Shown: positions 26,809 to 35,898 of the stretch, piece by piece
Layout: each line of letters begins with the position of its first letter
Numbering within the stretch: the first letter of the stretch is position 1
From: Pedobacter xixiisoli
GTDB lineage: Bacteria; Bacteroidota; Bacteroidia; Sphingobacteriales; Sphingobacteriaceae
Direction: 5' to 3'
Length of the DNA: 64,000 bases
NCBI RefSeq assembly: GCF_900215335.1
Contig: NZ_OCMT01000002.1
Location: 248,001 to 312,000 of the forward strand
Translations under genes and position numbers: made by a program
The notes under the pieces: generated by a model
What the model was told of the DNA's origin: nothing
Databases searched by the model: none
Seen by the model: only the letters and a program-made list of their open reading frames with translations

Positions 26809-27968
26809 GTATTTGCATTTACCTGGTCAAACTTCTTAAATATCAACTGATAAGAAATCACTAACCACACGAGTATACAAGGCAGTGCCTTTAAAGAATA
26901 GGGTTTGATATAATTTTCTCTGACAAATTTAGGGAACAAATCTGAAGGAGAAAAACTAGTGAGCAATAGTGCAAATACGAACAACACAACTAACCAAGAG
27001 CTGTAAGGTCTATCTTGAACCATAAACCATATTGCAACACCAGTAAAGGCTATTACATAAGTTGGCGACTCGGATGAGTTGCTAAAGATAACCGCAAATA
27101 TTAAGGTAGAGGCTAAGTACAGCAATCTAAAATCCAGGTTGCTATACGCTTTGACACGTAAATAAGGAAGAGCAAAAAGCACTAATCCACCTGCCAAAAA
27201 TGGAAGATTAGGAATACTAATATTACCAGTGATACGCCTTACCATGCCCATTAACGAAATATCTTGCATAGAAGTTAGACTTGCATTTAACGCTTGTTTT
27301 TCTGATAATGATTGATACCAATCTTGGTAACATTGAAAAATATAACCCGGAGAAAAAAACACCATTGGCAATACGAAAAACACCAATGCCCATATCACAC
27401 AAGAAGCAATGAAAGTCCATTTTTTCTTTACGAAAAAGAAAAATGCTAAACCTACGATACCATACAGCTTCACAAAAGTACCGAGCATAATTAACATAGC
27501 CGCCCAAAAATTCTTTTGCTTTTCTATCAATGCAAAGGTTAGCACAATAATGGCTGCGATAGAAATATTAAATTGAAAACTGAACAAAGCTGTTAATAGT
27601 TCGTGGGCGATAATCCAATAAACAGCATTAACCTTTCTGTAAGCTAAAGGCAGCTGTTTAATAGCAAAATATAAAAAAACAGTATTAGCTATTTGCCAAA
27701 GTATAGTCCCAATAGCATCTGGCAAAACAGCAAAAGGTGCAATTAGTAAAGAAAAAAATGGACCATAATGATTGGTATCTCCATATTGCTCTGGATAGGT
27801 TAGATACAGATTTAAACGTTCTATAGCATGAATATAAACATGCTTAAAAATGAGGTAGTTGTTATAAGAACCTTTAGTATATTGCTTTAAACCCGCGATA
27901 ATAGCTAGCAATATCCAAACGAAAAATATAAATCTCCTATCGTTGATTAGTTTTTTCAGAAAATTCAT
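26805..27968 (-). CDS. GT87-type integral membrane glycosyltransferase
   Basis: The 387 residues contain about 10 hydrophobic segments in the pattern of the DUF2029/GT87 family, which use polyprenyl-phospho-sugars as donors on the periplasmic side. NHYGPFFSLLIAPFAVLP and the acidic residues in the first extracytoplasmic loop support this. It lies between galM and the GtrB-like gene, in the same direction. Together the three products could charge a lipid carrier and transfer the sugar to a surface polymer, which remains an inference. Confidence 0.8.
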   Translation of the reverse strand: MNFLKKLINDRRFIFFVWILLAIIAGLKQYTKGSYNNYLIFKHVYIHAIERLNLYLTYPEQYGDTNHYGPFFSLLIAPFAVLPDAIGTILWQIANTVFLYFAIKQLPLAYRKVNAVYWIIAHELLTALFSFQFNISIAAIIVLTFALIEKQKNFWAAMLIMLGTFVKLYGIVGLAFFFFVKKKWTFIASCVIWALVFFVLPMVFFSPGYIFQCYQDWYQSLSEKQALNASLTSMQDISLMGMVRRITGNISIPNLPFLAGGLVLFALPYLRVKAYSNLDFRLLYLASTLIFAVIFSNSSESPTYVIAFTGVAIWFMVQDRPYSSWLVVLFVFALLLTSFSPSDLFPKFVRENYIKPYSLKALPCILVWLVISYQLIFKKFDQVNANT

Positions 27969-27986
27969 GGCAGAGCTATTGAGACG

Positions 27987-29030
27987 CTATAAAGTAACCT
28001 TATAAATTGTAGTTTGATGGTAGATTTGCTCAGGCTGCAAAATAGTTGTTGGGAATTCATCAATATTGATAGAATTAGGCGCATGTTGGGTCTCTACGCA
28101 GAAGGCACCGAATTCCCCGTAAGATTTTCCGCCTTTACCATTTTTCACATTCAAATGTTTTGCGGTATACAAATGTGCTACCGGCTCTGTAGTGTATACT
28201 GAAAGGGTTAAGCCGCTCTCTTCGCTTGAGGTCTTGCTTGCTAAAGTTAAATCACCGTAAGTTTTATCCAATACGTAAGTTTGATCATAGCCGTTTACCT
28301 CGTCCCAACCTTCGCTAAAAACTTTGCCTTTTCTAAAATCGTGAGCAGTTCCTTCTACTGGAATGAGCTTACCAGTCACTACAAAATTATCATCCTGCTC
28401 CAACCAATTAGCAGCATTCATTTGATGGTAATGAGATTTAATGTCACCTCCATTTGGCGATAAATTGAAGTAACTATGATGGGTTAAGTTAATTGGCGTA
28501 GCTTCATCGGTATCAGCCTGATAGGTTAAAATCAGCTCATTATTCTCGGTGAGCGTAATTCTTAATTGTACCGCTAAATCTCCAGGAAAGCCCTCTTCTC
28601 CATCTTCGCTGTAGTAGTGAAAAACCACCGATGGGTTGGGTGTTTCCGTCAGCTCAATAATATCCCAAACTTTCTTATCAAAACCGGCGTCACCACCATG
28701 CAAACAATCATTCCCATTATTTTGAGGCACTTGATAAGTCACATCCTCTACTGTAAATTCACCATTTTTAATTCTATTGGCATACCTACCTATAACTGCA
28801 CCAAAATAAGGATAGTTTGCCAAGTAATCTTCGCTGATATAGCCTTCAAAATCATCGAAACCTAAAACGATATCTTGAGCTTCGCCTTTGGCATTTTTAA
28901 CTACAAATTTGTTGATGATCGCACCGTAGTTAAACAATTTAACGTAAGTGCCTTGACTGTTGCTAAGTTCTACCGCTATTACTTCTTTTTCATCGACTAA
29001 TATCCCTGTAGTTATTTGGTTTGCTTTCAT
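27987..29030 (-). CDS. galM: Aldose 1-epimerase
   Basis: The enzyme interconverts alpha and beta anomers of glucose or galactose. The 347-residue product has NYGAIINKFVV, FGAVIGRYANRI, NNGNDCLHGG with a catalytic His region, NLTHHSYFNLS with the catalytic His, and FCVETQHAPNSIN with the catalytic Glu, as expected. No signal peptide is seen, so it is cytoplasmic. It is the first gene of the glycan set, 18 bp upstream of the GT87 gene. Confidence 0.94.
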   Translation of the reverse strand: MKANQITTGILVDEKEVIAVELSNSQGTYVKLFNYGAIINKFVVKNAKGEAQDIVLGFDDFEGYISEDYLANYPYFGAVIGRYANRIKNGEFTVEDVTYQVPQNNGNDCLHGGDAGFDKKVWDIIELTETPNPSVVFHYYSEDGEEGFPGDLAVQLRITLTENNELILTYQADTDEATPINLTHHSYFNLSPNGGDIKSHYHQMNAANWLEQDDNFVVTGKLIPVEGTAHDFRKGKVFSEGWDEVNGYDQTYVLDKTYGDLTLASKTSSEESGLTLSVYTTEPVAHLYTAKHLNVKNGKGGKSYGEFGAFCVETQHAPNSINIDEFPTTILQPEQIYHQTTIYKVTL

Positions 29031-29218
29031 TATTCTTATCTTAGGCCTTCTTTTTTTAAGGAATACAATAATAATTAAATATCAGCACTTGAGCAAAGAT
29101 TAAGGTTGAGTGGAGCTAAATCCCGAAACTGCGGGAAGCAAGAAACAAAGAGCAAGGAATTTCGTATTTCGTTTCTAGATTAACGAGCAACTACTACCGA
29201 ACAACGACAGCATTAAAA

Positions 29219-29749
29219 ATGAAAAAATTAAAATTAGACGAGCTCAACAGAGTGGATATAGAAGGTTTCAAAGCACAAGAAAAGCTTCCTGTAGTAATTA
29301 TGTTGGATAATGTACGCAGTATGCACAATGTGGGTTCTGTTTTTAGAACTGCTGATGGCTTTTCTGTAGAAAAAGTAGTGCTTTGTGGTATTACCGCACA
29401 ACCACCGCACCGCGAAATTGAGAAAACAGCTTTAGGTGCAACACAATCTGTAGAATGGGAACATATGGACGATACGCTAACTGCCATTGAAAAATACAGA
29501 TCATTAGGTTATCAAATCATTGCGATTGAACAAGCGCAAAACAGCGTAATGCTCAATAAAAACCAACCTACTTTAGACGAAAAATATGTATTGATATTTG
29601 GCAATGAAGTAAATGGTGTGAGCGACGAAGCAATGCAGCAAATAGATAAATGTATTGAAATACCACAGTTTGGCACCAAACATTCCTTCAACATTGTAAT
29701 ATCAGCGGGAATTGTACTTTGGGATTTCTTTGCTAAAATGAAATTATAA
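29219..29749 (+). CDS. TrmH/SpoU-family RNA methyltransferase
   Basis: A 176-residue SPOUT enzyme with the three motifs: DNVRSMHNVGSVFRTADGF (motif 1, catalytic Arg), LIFGNEVNGVSDEAM (motif 2) and SFNIVISAGIVLWDFF (motif 3, knot). Enzymes of this group 2'-O-methylate tRNA or rRNA. The size is that of TrmL or the minimal SpoU forms, so which RNA is modified cannot be told. Confidence 0.92.
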   Translation: MKKLKLDELNRVDIEGFKAQEKLPVVIMLDNVRSMHNVGSVFRTADGFSVEKVVLCGITAQPPHREIEKTALGATQSVEWEHMDDTLTAIEKYRSLGYQIIAIEQAQNSVMLNKNQPTLDEKYVLIFGNEVNGVSDEAMQQIDKCIEIPQFGTKHSFNIVISAGIVLWDFFAKMKL

Positions 29750-29835
29750 GCAGTTACCAGCTACAGGTTTTGAGTTACGAGCCCACACGGCAAACAACCA
29801 GAACCATAACTACAAAAACCATAACCAAACCAAAC

Positions 29836-30498
29836 ATGGAGAATCAATTCTTAAAGAAGCTACAGATTAAACCGAGCTTTAAAGTGAGTGTAATCAATGC
29901 ACCAGAAAATGTGGCCGCTATATTTGGAGATATCCCCAACACGGTTGAGTTTAGTTATCAAACGAAGCCAAACAGTGATGCTTACCTCGTTTTTGCAATT
30001 ACTAAAGCTGATATGTTTGTAGCATTGGAATCAATCCAAGCATCTGTTAACGATCAAACCATCGCTTGGATTTTCTACCCTAAAGCAAAAACTGCATTGG
30101 CAGCCGATTTAAACCTGATGCAATCATGGGATGATTTATCGAAGTACCACCTGGCTCCTTGTGGTTCGGCAGCAGTTAACGAAATATGGACGGGCATTCG
30201 CATCAAAACAGCTACTAGCCAAAATAAATCTGGTGTGGGCAATGCCGAAATTGCCAATAATGAGTATGGAAAATACATTGATGTAGCTAACAAAATAGTT
30301 CACCTGCCAGACGACTTAAAAGCTTCCCTAGCAGAACATCCCACAGCATTAGCCTATTATGAACAGCTCGCTTACTCGCACAGAAAAGAGTACGTATTGT
30401 GGATTGTAACCGCCAAACAAGAGAAAACTAGGCTAGACCGAATCAGTAAAATGATAAACAAGCTTTTGGAGAAGAAAAAGAATCCATCTGAGAAGTAA
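29836..30498 (+). CDS. YdeI/OmdA-type protein
   Basis: The product (220 residues from MENQFLKK at 29836) ends in a region of the form LPDDLKASLAEHPTALAYYEQL...HRKEYVLWIVTAKQEKTRLDRI, the bacteriocin-protection, YdeI or OmpD-associated domain (OmdA, PF13376). The first part (about residues 1-110) has no domain I recognise. The start at 29770 would add 22 Thr-rich residues and was not chosen. It is probably cytoplasmic; the role is unclear. Confidence 0.8.
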   Translation: MENQFLKKLQIKPSFKVSVINAPENVAAIFGDIPNTVEFSYQTKPNSDAYLVFAITKADMFVALESIQASVNDQTIAWIFYPKAKTALAADLNLMQSWDDLSKYHLAPCGSAAVNEIWTGIRIKTATSQNKSGVGNAEIANNEYGKYIDVANKIVHLPDDLKASLAEHPTALAYYEQLAYSHRKEYVLWIVTAKQEKTRLDRISKMINKLLEKKKNPSEK

Positions 30499-30554
30499 AA
30501 AGATACAATCCAAACAAAAAAGCTCTAACCCATGTTCTTAATAAAAGACATTTT

Positions 30555-31172
30555 ATGGGTAGATTATTTGCTTTTCTTATCGTATCTCTCACATTAACCT
30601 CGGCTGTGTTGGCGCAAACCAGAACAGATAAGCTTTATACAGTGAGCGGTATTGGCACTTCAATGCCCATTGGCGATGCATCGGACGTTTTCGGACCTAA
30701 GATATCTACCACATTAGGGCTAAATTTAGGTTTAGGTGAAGGCGGTTTATTTCTCTATCCAAAAGTAAGTTTACATGCATTTTCTTATGGAGCGCAAACA
30801 CCTGATGAAGGGTTTACCTATACCACCCAAAATGGAAGGGCGACTACTTACCTTTTAAATGTGGCTTTGGGCTACCGAAAGATGGTTGGGAAATTTGCAT
30901 TTTATGGATTCGCTGGCGCAGGCGGTGGTTATATCTTAACACCTAAATCCGATGTGAACCAAGCTACCTTGCAAGTTCACATGAGCAATGAAAGTCACCT
31001 TTTACCCATTGCAGAAGGTGGTGCAGGTGTGGAGTACAGCTTGGGTGGCTTATCTATTTTTACAGAAGCTAGTTATATGAACGGGTTTAAAAAGATACAA
31101 AATAGAAACCTTACGACCGTTCCTTTAACGTTTGGTATCAAACCTAATTTGAGCAAACTGTTTAACAAGTAG
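30555..31172 (+). CDS. Outer-membrane beta-barrel protein
   Basis: The 205 residues start with a signal peptide (cleavage near VLAQ) and continue with amphipathic beta-strands rich in Gly, Tyr and Phe, as in porin-like family barrels (LNVALGYRKMVGKFAFYGFAGAGGGYIL, GGAGVEYSLGGLSIFTEASYMNGF). Function is unknown. It is not clearly linked to its neighbours. Confidence 0.75.
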   Translation: MGRLFAFLIVSLTLTSAVLAQTRTDKLYTVSGIGTSMPIGDASDVFGPKISTTLGLNLGLGEGGLFLYPKVSLHAFSYGAQTPDEGFTYTTQNGRATTYLLNVALGYRKMVGKFAFYGFAGAGGGYILTPKSDVNQATLQVHMSNESHLLPIAEGGAGVEYSLGGLSIFTEASYMNGFKKIQNRNLTTVPLTFGIKPNLSKLFNK

Positions 31173-31296
31173 CTAAATAAGTTCAACGAAGTACTAATTT
31201 TAATGAAACAGCTGGTATTTTGCTTTTCTGAGTTTAAGTTTTGCCATCCACAACTCGTAACTAGTAACCCGTAACTTGCAACTCATAACCCACCCC

Positions 31297-31980
31297 TCAA
31301 CTCAACAACTCCACCAATTCTTTCACCCCTTCTGTGGCACTTTTTGCAATTTTAACTACATTACTTAAGCCAGCAATGGGAGGTATTTTAGGGTCGATGA
31401 TATATTTGGGAACAGTATGAGGAACATAATCTATTAAGCCAGCAGCTGGGTAAACCGCTAAGGAAGTATCTATCAAAACGAAGAGGTCTGCTTCTGCACA
31501 AATCTCAGCAGCTCTTTCAATCATTGGCACCGCTTCGCCAAACCAGACTACATGTGGTCTTAACTGAGAACCCCACTTACACAATTCTCCCATTTTAATT
31601 TCATCACCCTTGATGGGATATACTAAAGAAGCTCGTCGGGAAGACTGGGCATAGGTAATGATACCATGTAAATGAGTGACATGGGTAGAACCCGCTCGTT
31701 CATGTAAATCATCTATGTTTTGCGTAACAATAGCCACATCGAACTGCTCCTCCAATTTGGCCAATAGCAAGTGTGCATCGTTAGGTTGGGCAGCTAAAAC
31801 CTGCTTCCTGCGCTCGTTGTAAAAACGCTGCACCAATTCAGGGTTACGAGCCCAAGCCTCTGGCGTAGCTACATCGAGCACATTGTAGCCTTCCCATAAA
31901 CCATCTGCATCCCTGAAAGTCTTTAAACCACTTTCTGCACTGATACCCGCACCTGTTAATACTACCAACTTCTTTTTCAT
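31297..31980 (-). CDS. cobB: Sir2-type NAD-dependent protein deacylase without zinc-ribbon cysteines
   Basis: The 227-residue protein has the sirtuin motifs GAGISAESGLKTFRD, TQNIDDLHERAGS and catalytic His105 in HLHG. Tyr54 and Arg57 (FYNERRK) form the Y-x-x-R motif of class III sirtuins such as SIRT5 and E. coli CobB, which favours removal of succinyl or malonyl groups. The four cysteines of the usual zinc ribbon are missing (only one Cys is near that region, GELCKWG), while the following LRPHVVWFGE is intact. The gene symbol is by family only. Confidence 0.9.
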   Translation of the reverse strand: MKKKLVVLTGAGISAESGLKTFRDADGLWEGYNVLDVATPEAWARNPELVQRFYNERRKQVLAAQPNDAHLLLAKLEEQFDVAIVTQNIDDLHERAGSTHVTHLHGIITYAQSSRRASLVYPIKGDEIKMGELCKWGSQLRPHVVWFGEAVPMIERAAEICAEADLFVLIDTSLAVYPAAGLIDYVPHTVPKYIIDPKIPPIAGLSNVVKIAKSATEGVKELVELLS

Positions 31981-32137
31981 GCTTTAAAATTAAGAAATTA
32001 GGACAAAGGTTAGCCACAGATCAAATAGGTTAGCAGTAATTAAAGCAGCACAAGGTAGAGTCTCAGATTACTGAGTTAACAAATCAAGAATCCGTAGGAT
32101 TTGAACGTTTATAGCTACACATGACCATTCCACAATA

Positions 32138-32203
32138 CGACCCAATCAGGGTCGAACTAACCAAAAACTTAATTGCTATCATCTTATGACCTTTTCGAGG
32201 TCA
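32138..32203. repeat. Pair of short inverted repeats
   Basis: Two 6-bp stem hairpins with 5-base loops, CGACCC-aatca-GGGTCG and TGACCT-tttcg-AGGTCA, are 33 bases apart. Neither has a T-run. They look like parts of an intergenic repeat of the GACC/GGTC type. Confidence 0.5.
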
Positions 32204-32321
32204 GGCAAATCTTCACCTAATAAATTCGAATCCGGACAGCGCTTTAAGCGTTCGGAAAAAAGTATTAGGCTCAGCCGGCTAACCTGTACCGAACTTGCTT
32301 AGGTATGAGGCTAACCATAAA

Positions 32322-32353
32322 AAAGCCCTTTTGCGTTGCTACAAAAGGGCTTT
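32322..32353 (-). terminator. Terminator of the B12-related operon
   Basis: AAAGCCCTTTTG and its complement enclose an 8-base loop 20 bp past the DUF6580 stop codon, with T-rich sequence following on the minus strand. Confidence 0.85.
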
Positions 32354-32373
32354 CAATATCTATATTCAAACAA

Positions 32374-32952
32374 CTACGCAATCGCAGTTCTTAGTGCTAA
32401 AGAAGGGAATTTAGATTTCAATGCTTCGAAGCCTGCAAACATAATTACCGAGTAAATTAGGGTACCGTAAAGGAAATTAAGTTCGAAAGGAATTGCAGCT
32501 ACCAAACAAGTCCAAAAACCGGCTAAAGTTTGCGGATAGTAGGTAGAACCATACCAAACACCAAAATCAGAAATAATCCAATGGATAAATACACCAACTA
32601 AACTCGCTGCAAATACGTTGGTTACAGTTACTTTGTTCACCAACAATTGTGCTGACAATACCATTAAAGCAAAGGCAATGTAAGTATAGTACCAACCTTG
32701 GTAAAAACCGTAGTTAACGCCCATGGTCATGGCCAAACCTAAATCGCTAAGCAACAAAACCAGCATTGGCAATACATAGGCAGAAAACCTATTCTTGAAA
32801 TAACTGCCGCTAAAAATAGCAACCGCACCTACACCAGAGAAATTGGCAAACCATTTAAAATCTGGAGAAAGTGGCGCAACCATTCTTAAACCTATAATAA
32901 AGGCAACAAAAGTGAGCAATACAAGTAATCTAGCGTTTGATTTTCTTTCCAT
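32374..32952 (-). CDS. DUF6580-like integral membrane protein, possible transport component
   Basis: The 192 residues contain about five to six hydrophobic segments, with FSGVGAVAIFSGSYF and PMLVLLLSDLGLAM in the first half and an acidic-basic loop between. The pattern resembles the DUF6580 family and, more loosely, S-components of ECF transporters. It is the last gene of a transcript led by a cobalamin riboswitch, which suggests a role in corrinoid or cobalt uptake. The substrate is inferred only from that context. Confidence 0.65.
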   Translation of the reverse strand: MERKSNARLLVLLTFVAFIIGLRMVAPLSPDFKWFANFSGVGAVAIFSGSYFKNRFSAYVLPMLVLLLSDLGLAMTMGVNYGFYQGWYYTYIAFALMVLSAQLLVNKVTVTNVFAASLVGVFIHWIISDFGVWYGSTYYPQTLAGFWTCLVAAIPFELNFLYGTLIYSVIMFAGFEALKSKFPSLALRTAIA

Positions 32953-33124
32953 CTGATATTCTAATTGAGGTACAAAGTTAACAAACTATTTAGGAAAAAG
33001 AAGATAGTGATGGTTAATGGTTATTGATGTTGTAATCAAGAAAGTTCTAAAGACGGGAAGTAGTAGTTCTATCTACTTCTTTACCCGTAATTGTTGCTCG
33101 TTCGTCGTTGTTCTACAGACGTTC

Positions 33125-34249
33125 TTACTTAATACTCAAATCAACTGCACCCTTAATATCTGTTGAGATTTCTCCTAGAGCACCAGCATTAACGTTTTGC
33201 GCAGTGTAAACCTTAATAAAATCTACCGTCTTTAAAGTAATCTTTTTACCGTCTTTATCTACCGCCCAAGAAAGGTCAAAACTGTTATATCCTTTAGTCG
33301 CATAATCATCTCCAGAAGAATAACTATCAGTATACCCCCATTCGAAAGGAGCATTCGTGATCAAACCACTAGTACTTAAAGTAGAAGGCAACAATGTTCC
33401 TTTAAACGTAATTTTGTCTTGATTAGCAGCAAATAAAGGATAGTAGTTTCTTGCACCTCTTGAGATATTGATTACTTCGCCAGACTTACCTTGGTTATCT
33501 GTCCAAGTTACATTTGCAGCAGCCTTTGGATTGGTATAGGTAATCTCGTAGTTCTTAATGGTGGTTGCTTTGCTATACTCGCTACCTGCCAACTCAAACC
33601 ATTCATCATCTGGCAAGCCATTTCCATTTTTATCTTGGCTCACCATTACAATTCCAGGCTCAGAAAAATGGAAAGAAGGTGTGAAGGGATTACCATAAAC
33701 ACCAAAATCTGCACCTTCTTGGTTTTTAACAGAGTGGTCGAAACCAAAAATGATGTAACCACCAAAGCCGCCTAAAGAAACTGAATTAGCGATACTTCCT
33801 ACTAACTTTTGCGCTTGTTCTGGAGAACCAACTGTAGCTTGGTTAATATGTTGTCCGGGTGCTGGCAAGTATTCGAAAACCCTGCTAATGTATTTACTAC
33901 TATTGGCTCCAGGCTCAATTACAGGTACAGGCACATTAATTTGATAAGTGTAAGAGAAACTTCCTAGATGATTGCTTCCCTTATATACCAAGGTGTAATC
34001 ACCAGCTAGAGTAGGTTTAAAGGTATAGCTTGTTTCTTTACCTACCACAACCTCGTTCAAAATCCATTCGTTGCTTAAAGTTTTGCCATCGGCGATGTTT
34101 ACGGCAAACGTTTTCTCGGTATTTACGGCAACCGTGGATACCTTATCGGTCACTGCCATTCTTAAATCTGGAAACAGCTCTTTCTCGTCTTTACTACAAG
34201 AAAATAATAAGGCTAGAAGTACGAAGGAAAGTAAAAAATATTTATTCAT
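33125..34249 (-). CDS. Surface lipoprotein with PKD-like domain in the B12 operon
   Basis: The 374-residue product has a lipobox (LALLFSC followed by SKDEK), an Ig/PKD-like domain at about residues 35-110, and a C-terminal region of about 260 residues with GFGGYIIFGFDHS, DFGVYGNPF, NGNGLPDDEWFELAGSEY and a final FDLSWAVDKDGK segment. The C-terminal part is common in Bacteroidota B12 loci, usually annotated as a cell-surface protein. It lies downstream of the BtuG-like gene, separated by a long inverted repeat. It probably binds or handles corrinoids at the cell surface; this is inferred from the operon. Confidence 0.75.
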   Translation of the reverse strand: MNKYFLLSFVLLALLFSCSKDEKELFPDLRMAVTDKVSTVAVNTEKTFAVNIADGKTLSNEWILNEVVVGKETSYTFKPTLAGDYTLVYKGSNHLGSFSYTYQINVPVPVIEPGANSSKYISRVFEYLPAPGQHINQATVGSPEQAQKLVGSIANSVSLGGFGGYIIFGFDHSVKNQEGADFGVYGNPFTPSFHFSEPGIVMVSQDKNGNGLPDDEWFELAGSEYSKATTIKNYEITYTNPKAAANVTWTDNQGKSGEVINISRGARNYYPLFAANQDKITFKGTLLPSTLSTSGLITNAPFEWGYTDSYSSGDDYATKGYNSFDLSWAVDKDGKKITLKTVDFIKVYTAQNVNAGALGEISTDIKGAVDLSIK

Positions 34250-34368
34250 GTCTTTGTTGTTCGCTAGTTGCTAATAGCGGAAAGTTAATAGTTAATGGTA
34301 AATGGTCTGGAAGGCCAGAATTCCGAAAGATTTGACTACAAGTTGCTGATCGATTTCGTTGTTCTATA

Positions 34369-34416
34369 TTCGTTAATCGTTCTTCGATAAACTATAGACG
34401 AAGAACGATTAACGAA
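34369..34416 (-). repeat. 18-bp perfect inverted repeat between two B12-operon genes
   Basis: TTCGTTAATCGTTCTTCG and its exact complement are separated by 12 bases, starting 5 bp past the BtuG-like stop codon. No T-run follows on the minus strand. The hairpin may stabilise the upstream mRNA or partly terminate, so that the downstream surface protein is made in smaller amounts. Confidence 0.7.
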
Positions 34417-34420
34417 ATTC

Positions 34421-35551
34421 TTAATTGTTCGAAATAAACCTAGTACGATAATTAAATGCGGCTGTTTTAGGAGTAGTACCAGTATCGAAACTATATTTTA
34501 AATTTCCATCCTTATCTAGTACATAAGTTTTGCTTGTACTATTACCATAACTTACAGCATCAGCTACAACAACACTCTGATCAAGAGGATTCACTGTAAT
34601 CCCATTCACACTACCAAGGGTAACAGGTCCTTTAACAAAACTTGCACCAGCTGTACCAGTTCCAACATTAAAAGAAATCACCTCAGTGCCCCAACCTGTA
34701 GATAAATATGCAGCATTTTGACCTATTGCCAAGGCATTAGCATTTGGTGTATACGTACCAGTTACGGCATCAGTTACAGTACTTATTTTCTGCAAAGATG
34801 CTGCGATATTACCAAAGTTACCCCAAGAAACAACTAACAAATCTCCGTTTGCTGCTACTGCTATCCTTACAGGATTAAGAGTTACTGTAATATCTTTTGT
34901 CTTAGTAAAAGTAGCTAAGTCAATTACGGTTACCTTATCTTTTAAGCTATTTGGATAGCTCGGATGAACAGAGTTATTTACGTAAAGTTTTCCATTAGCT
35001 ATTGCCGCACCTTCTAAACCTCCTGCATTTTCAGTTCCATTCATTAATTGAAGTTGCCCATCAATATTTAAAGTGGTGGTGTCAATACGACTAATTGTTC
35101 CATCGTAGCTAGAAACATAAGCTTTATTTTTATAGAATGTAATATCTTTTGGCAATCGGCCTTCAATTACGTTATTAAATGAAATTCTCTTAATGGTTTT
35201 AGCCGTAGCAGCATCCATCACATCAACAAAAGATTTAGCTTCTCCCTGAATGCCACTAACCACGCAATACATTTTACTTCCGTAGATTTTCAAATCGTTA
35301 GCGGTTTCTCCTAACTTGCTACCATTTACTTGTTGATAAAAATCAGCTACTACTGTCTTTTTATCAAGATCATAATAGCTAATACTGCTGTTACCGCTGC
35401 CCATGGTACCCTCGTTTAGCACATAAATGCCTTTCGTAACCACTTCTCTTTCATATACCGTTTCTACCCTGTCTTTTTTACAAGCACTTAGCAGCATCGC
35501 AAAAGCAGTTAAAACAACAAGATTAAATTTCAAGTAATTCTTTGTATTCAT
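34421..35551 (-). CDS. BtuG-like surface beta-propeller lipoprotein (YncE/DUF5074 type)
   Basis: The 376 residues begin with a lipobox (AMLLSAC followed by KKDR) and continue as repeated blades of YncE/NHL type: GIYVLNEGTMGSGNSSISYYD is the typical opening of DUF5074 proteins, then repeated KAYVSSYDGTISRID, GKLYVNNSV and NGDLLVVSWG units. In Bacteroides thetaiotaomicron the related BtuG binds vitamin B12 at the cell surface with very high affinity. This gene is the first behind a cobalamin riboswitch, which supports the same role here. No btuB receptor is next to it. Confidence 0.82.
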   Translation of the reverse strand: MNTKNYLKFNLVVLTAFAMLLSACKKDRVETVYEREVVTKGIYVLNEGTMGSGNSSISYYDLDKKTVVADFYQQVNGSKLGETANDLKIYGSKMYCVVSGIQGEAKSFVDVMDAATAKTIKRISFNNVIEGRLPKDITFYKNKAYVSSYDGTISRIDTTTLNIDGQLQLMNGTENAGGLEGAAIANGKLYVNNSVHPSYPNSLKDKVTVIDLATFTKTKDITVTLNPVRIAVAANGDLLVVSWGNFGNIAASLQKISTVTDAVTGTYTPNANALAIGQNAAYLSTGWGTEVISFNVGTGTAGASFVKGPVTLGSVNGITVNPLDQSVVVADAVSYGNSTSKTYVLDKDGNLKYSFDTGTTPKTAAFNYRTRFISNN

Positions 35552-35735
35552 ATTTATTTAATTTTAATTCTTTTCACAACAAACCATAAAACAAGCAACA
35601 AGGCCTTCGCAAAGGTTGTTTGGTTGATTGTAATTTATGGTATACACCACAACAAACAGAAATTAAGGAGCAAGTAAAATACTGGCACATCACTCCTAGC
35701 TTCAATCCCCGAAAGCTATGAATCTTTAATACGCT

Positions 35736-35892
35736 AAAGGCAGGTCTTCTGACTTACTCCCTGTGTACCGCCTTCCCTTCTACGATTAGAAAGTGGCTGA
35801 GAATGGTAACAGTTACAGAGCTTACAGCTGCGGGACAGTTACGGATTCACACCGTATTCCCTTTTAATCCCGATATTACTCGGAAACCAAAA
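35736..35892 (-). promoter_or_regulatory. Cobalamin riboswitch
   Basis: On the minus strand the leader shows the conserved core in the right order: GGGAATACGGTGTGAATCC, ACTGTCCCGCAGCTGTAA (B12 box region), GCCACT and finally AAGTCAGAAGACCTGCCT. These are the elements of the adenosylcobalamin-type riboswitch family. It is about 185 bp upstream of the BtuG-like start and covers the 5' part of the leader. Binding of a cobalamin would be expected to repress the operon (34421-35551, 33125-34249, 32374-32952). Confidence 0.95.
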
Positions 35893-35898
35893 GCGCTG

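Larger units (their letters stand above)
31981..32373. other. Intergenic region with small hairpins
   Basis: About 390 bases without a credible gene. It holds two short hairpins, CGACCC/GGGTCG (32138-32154) and TGACCT/AGGTCA (32187-32203), and the terminator of the B12 operon (32322-32353). An AATCC/GGATT hairpin near 32088-32101 is also present. Confidence 0.6.
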
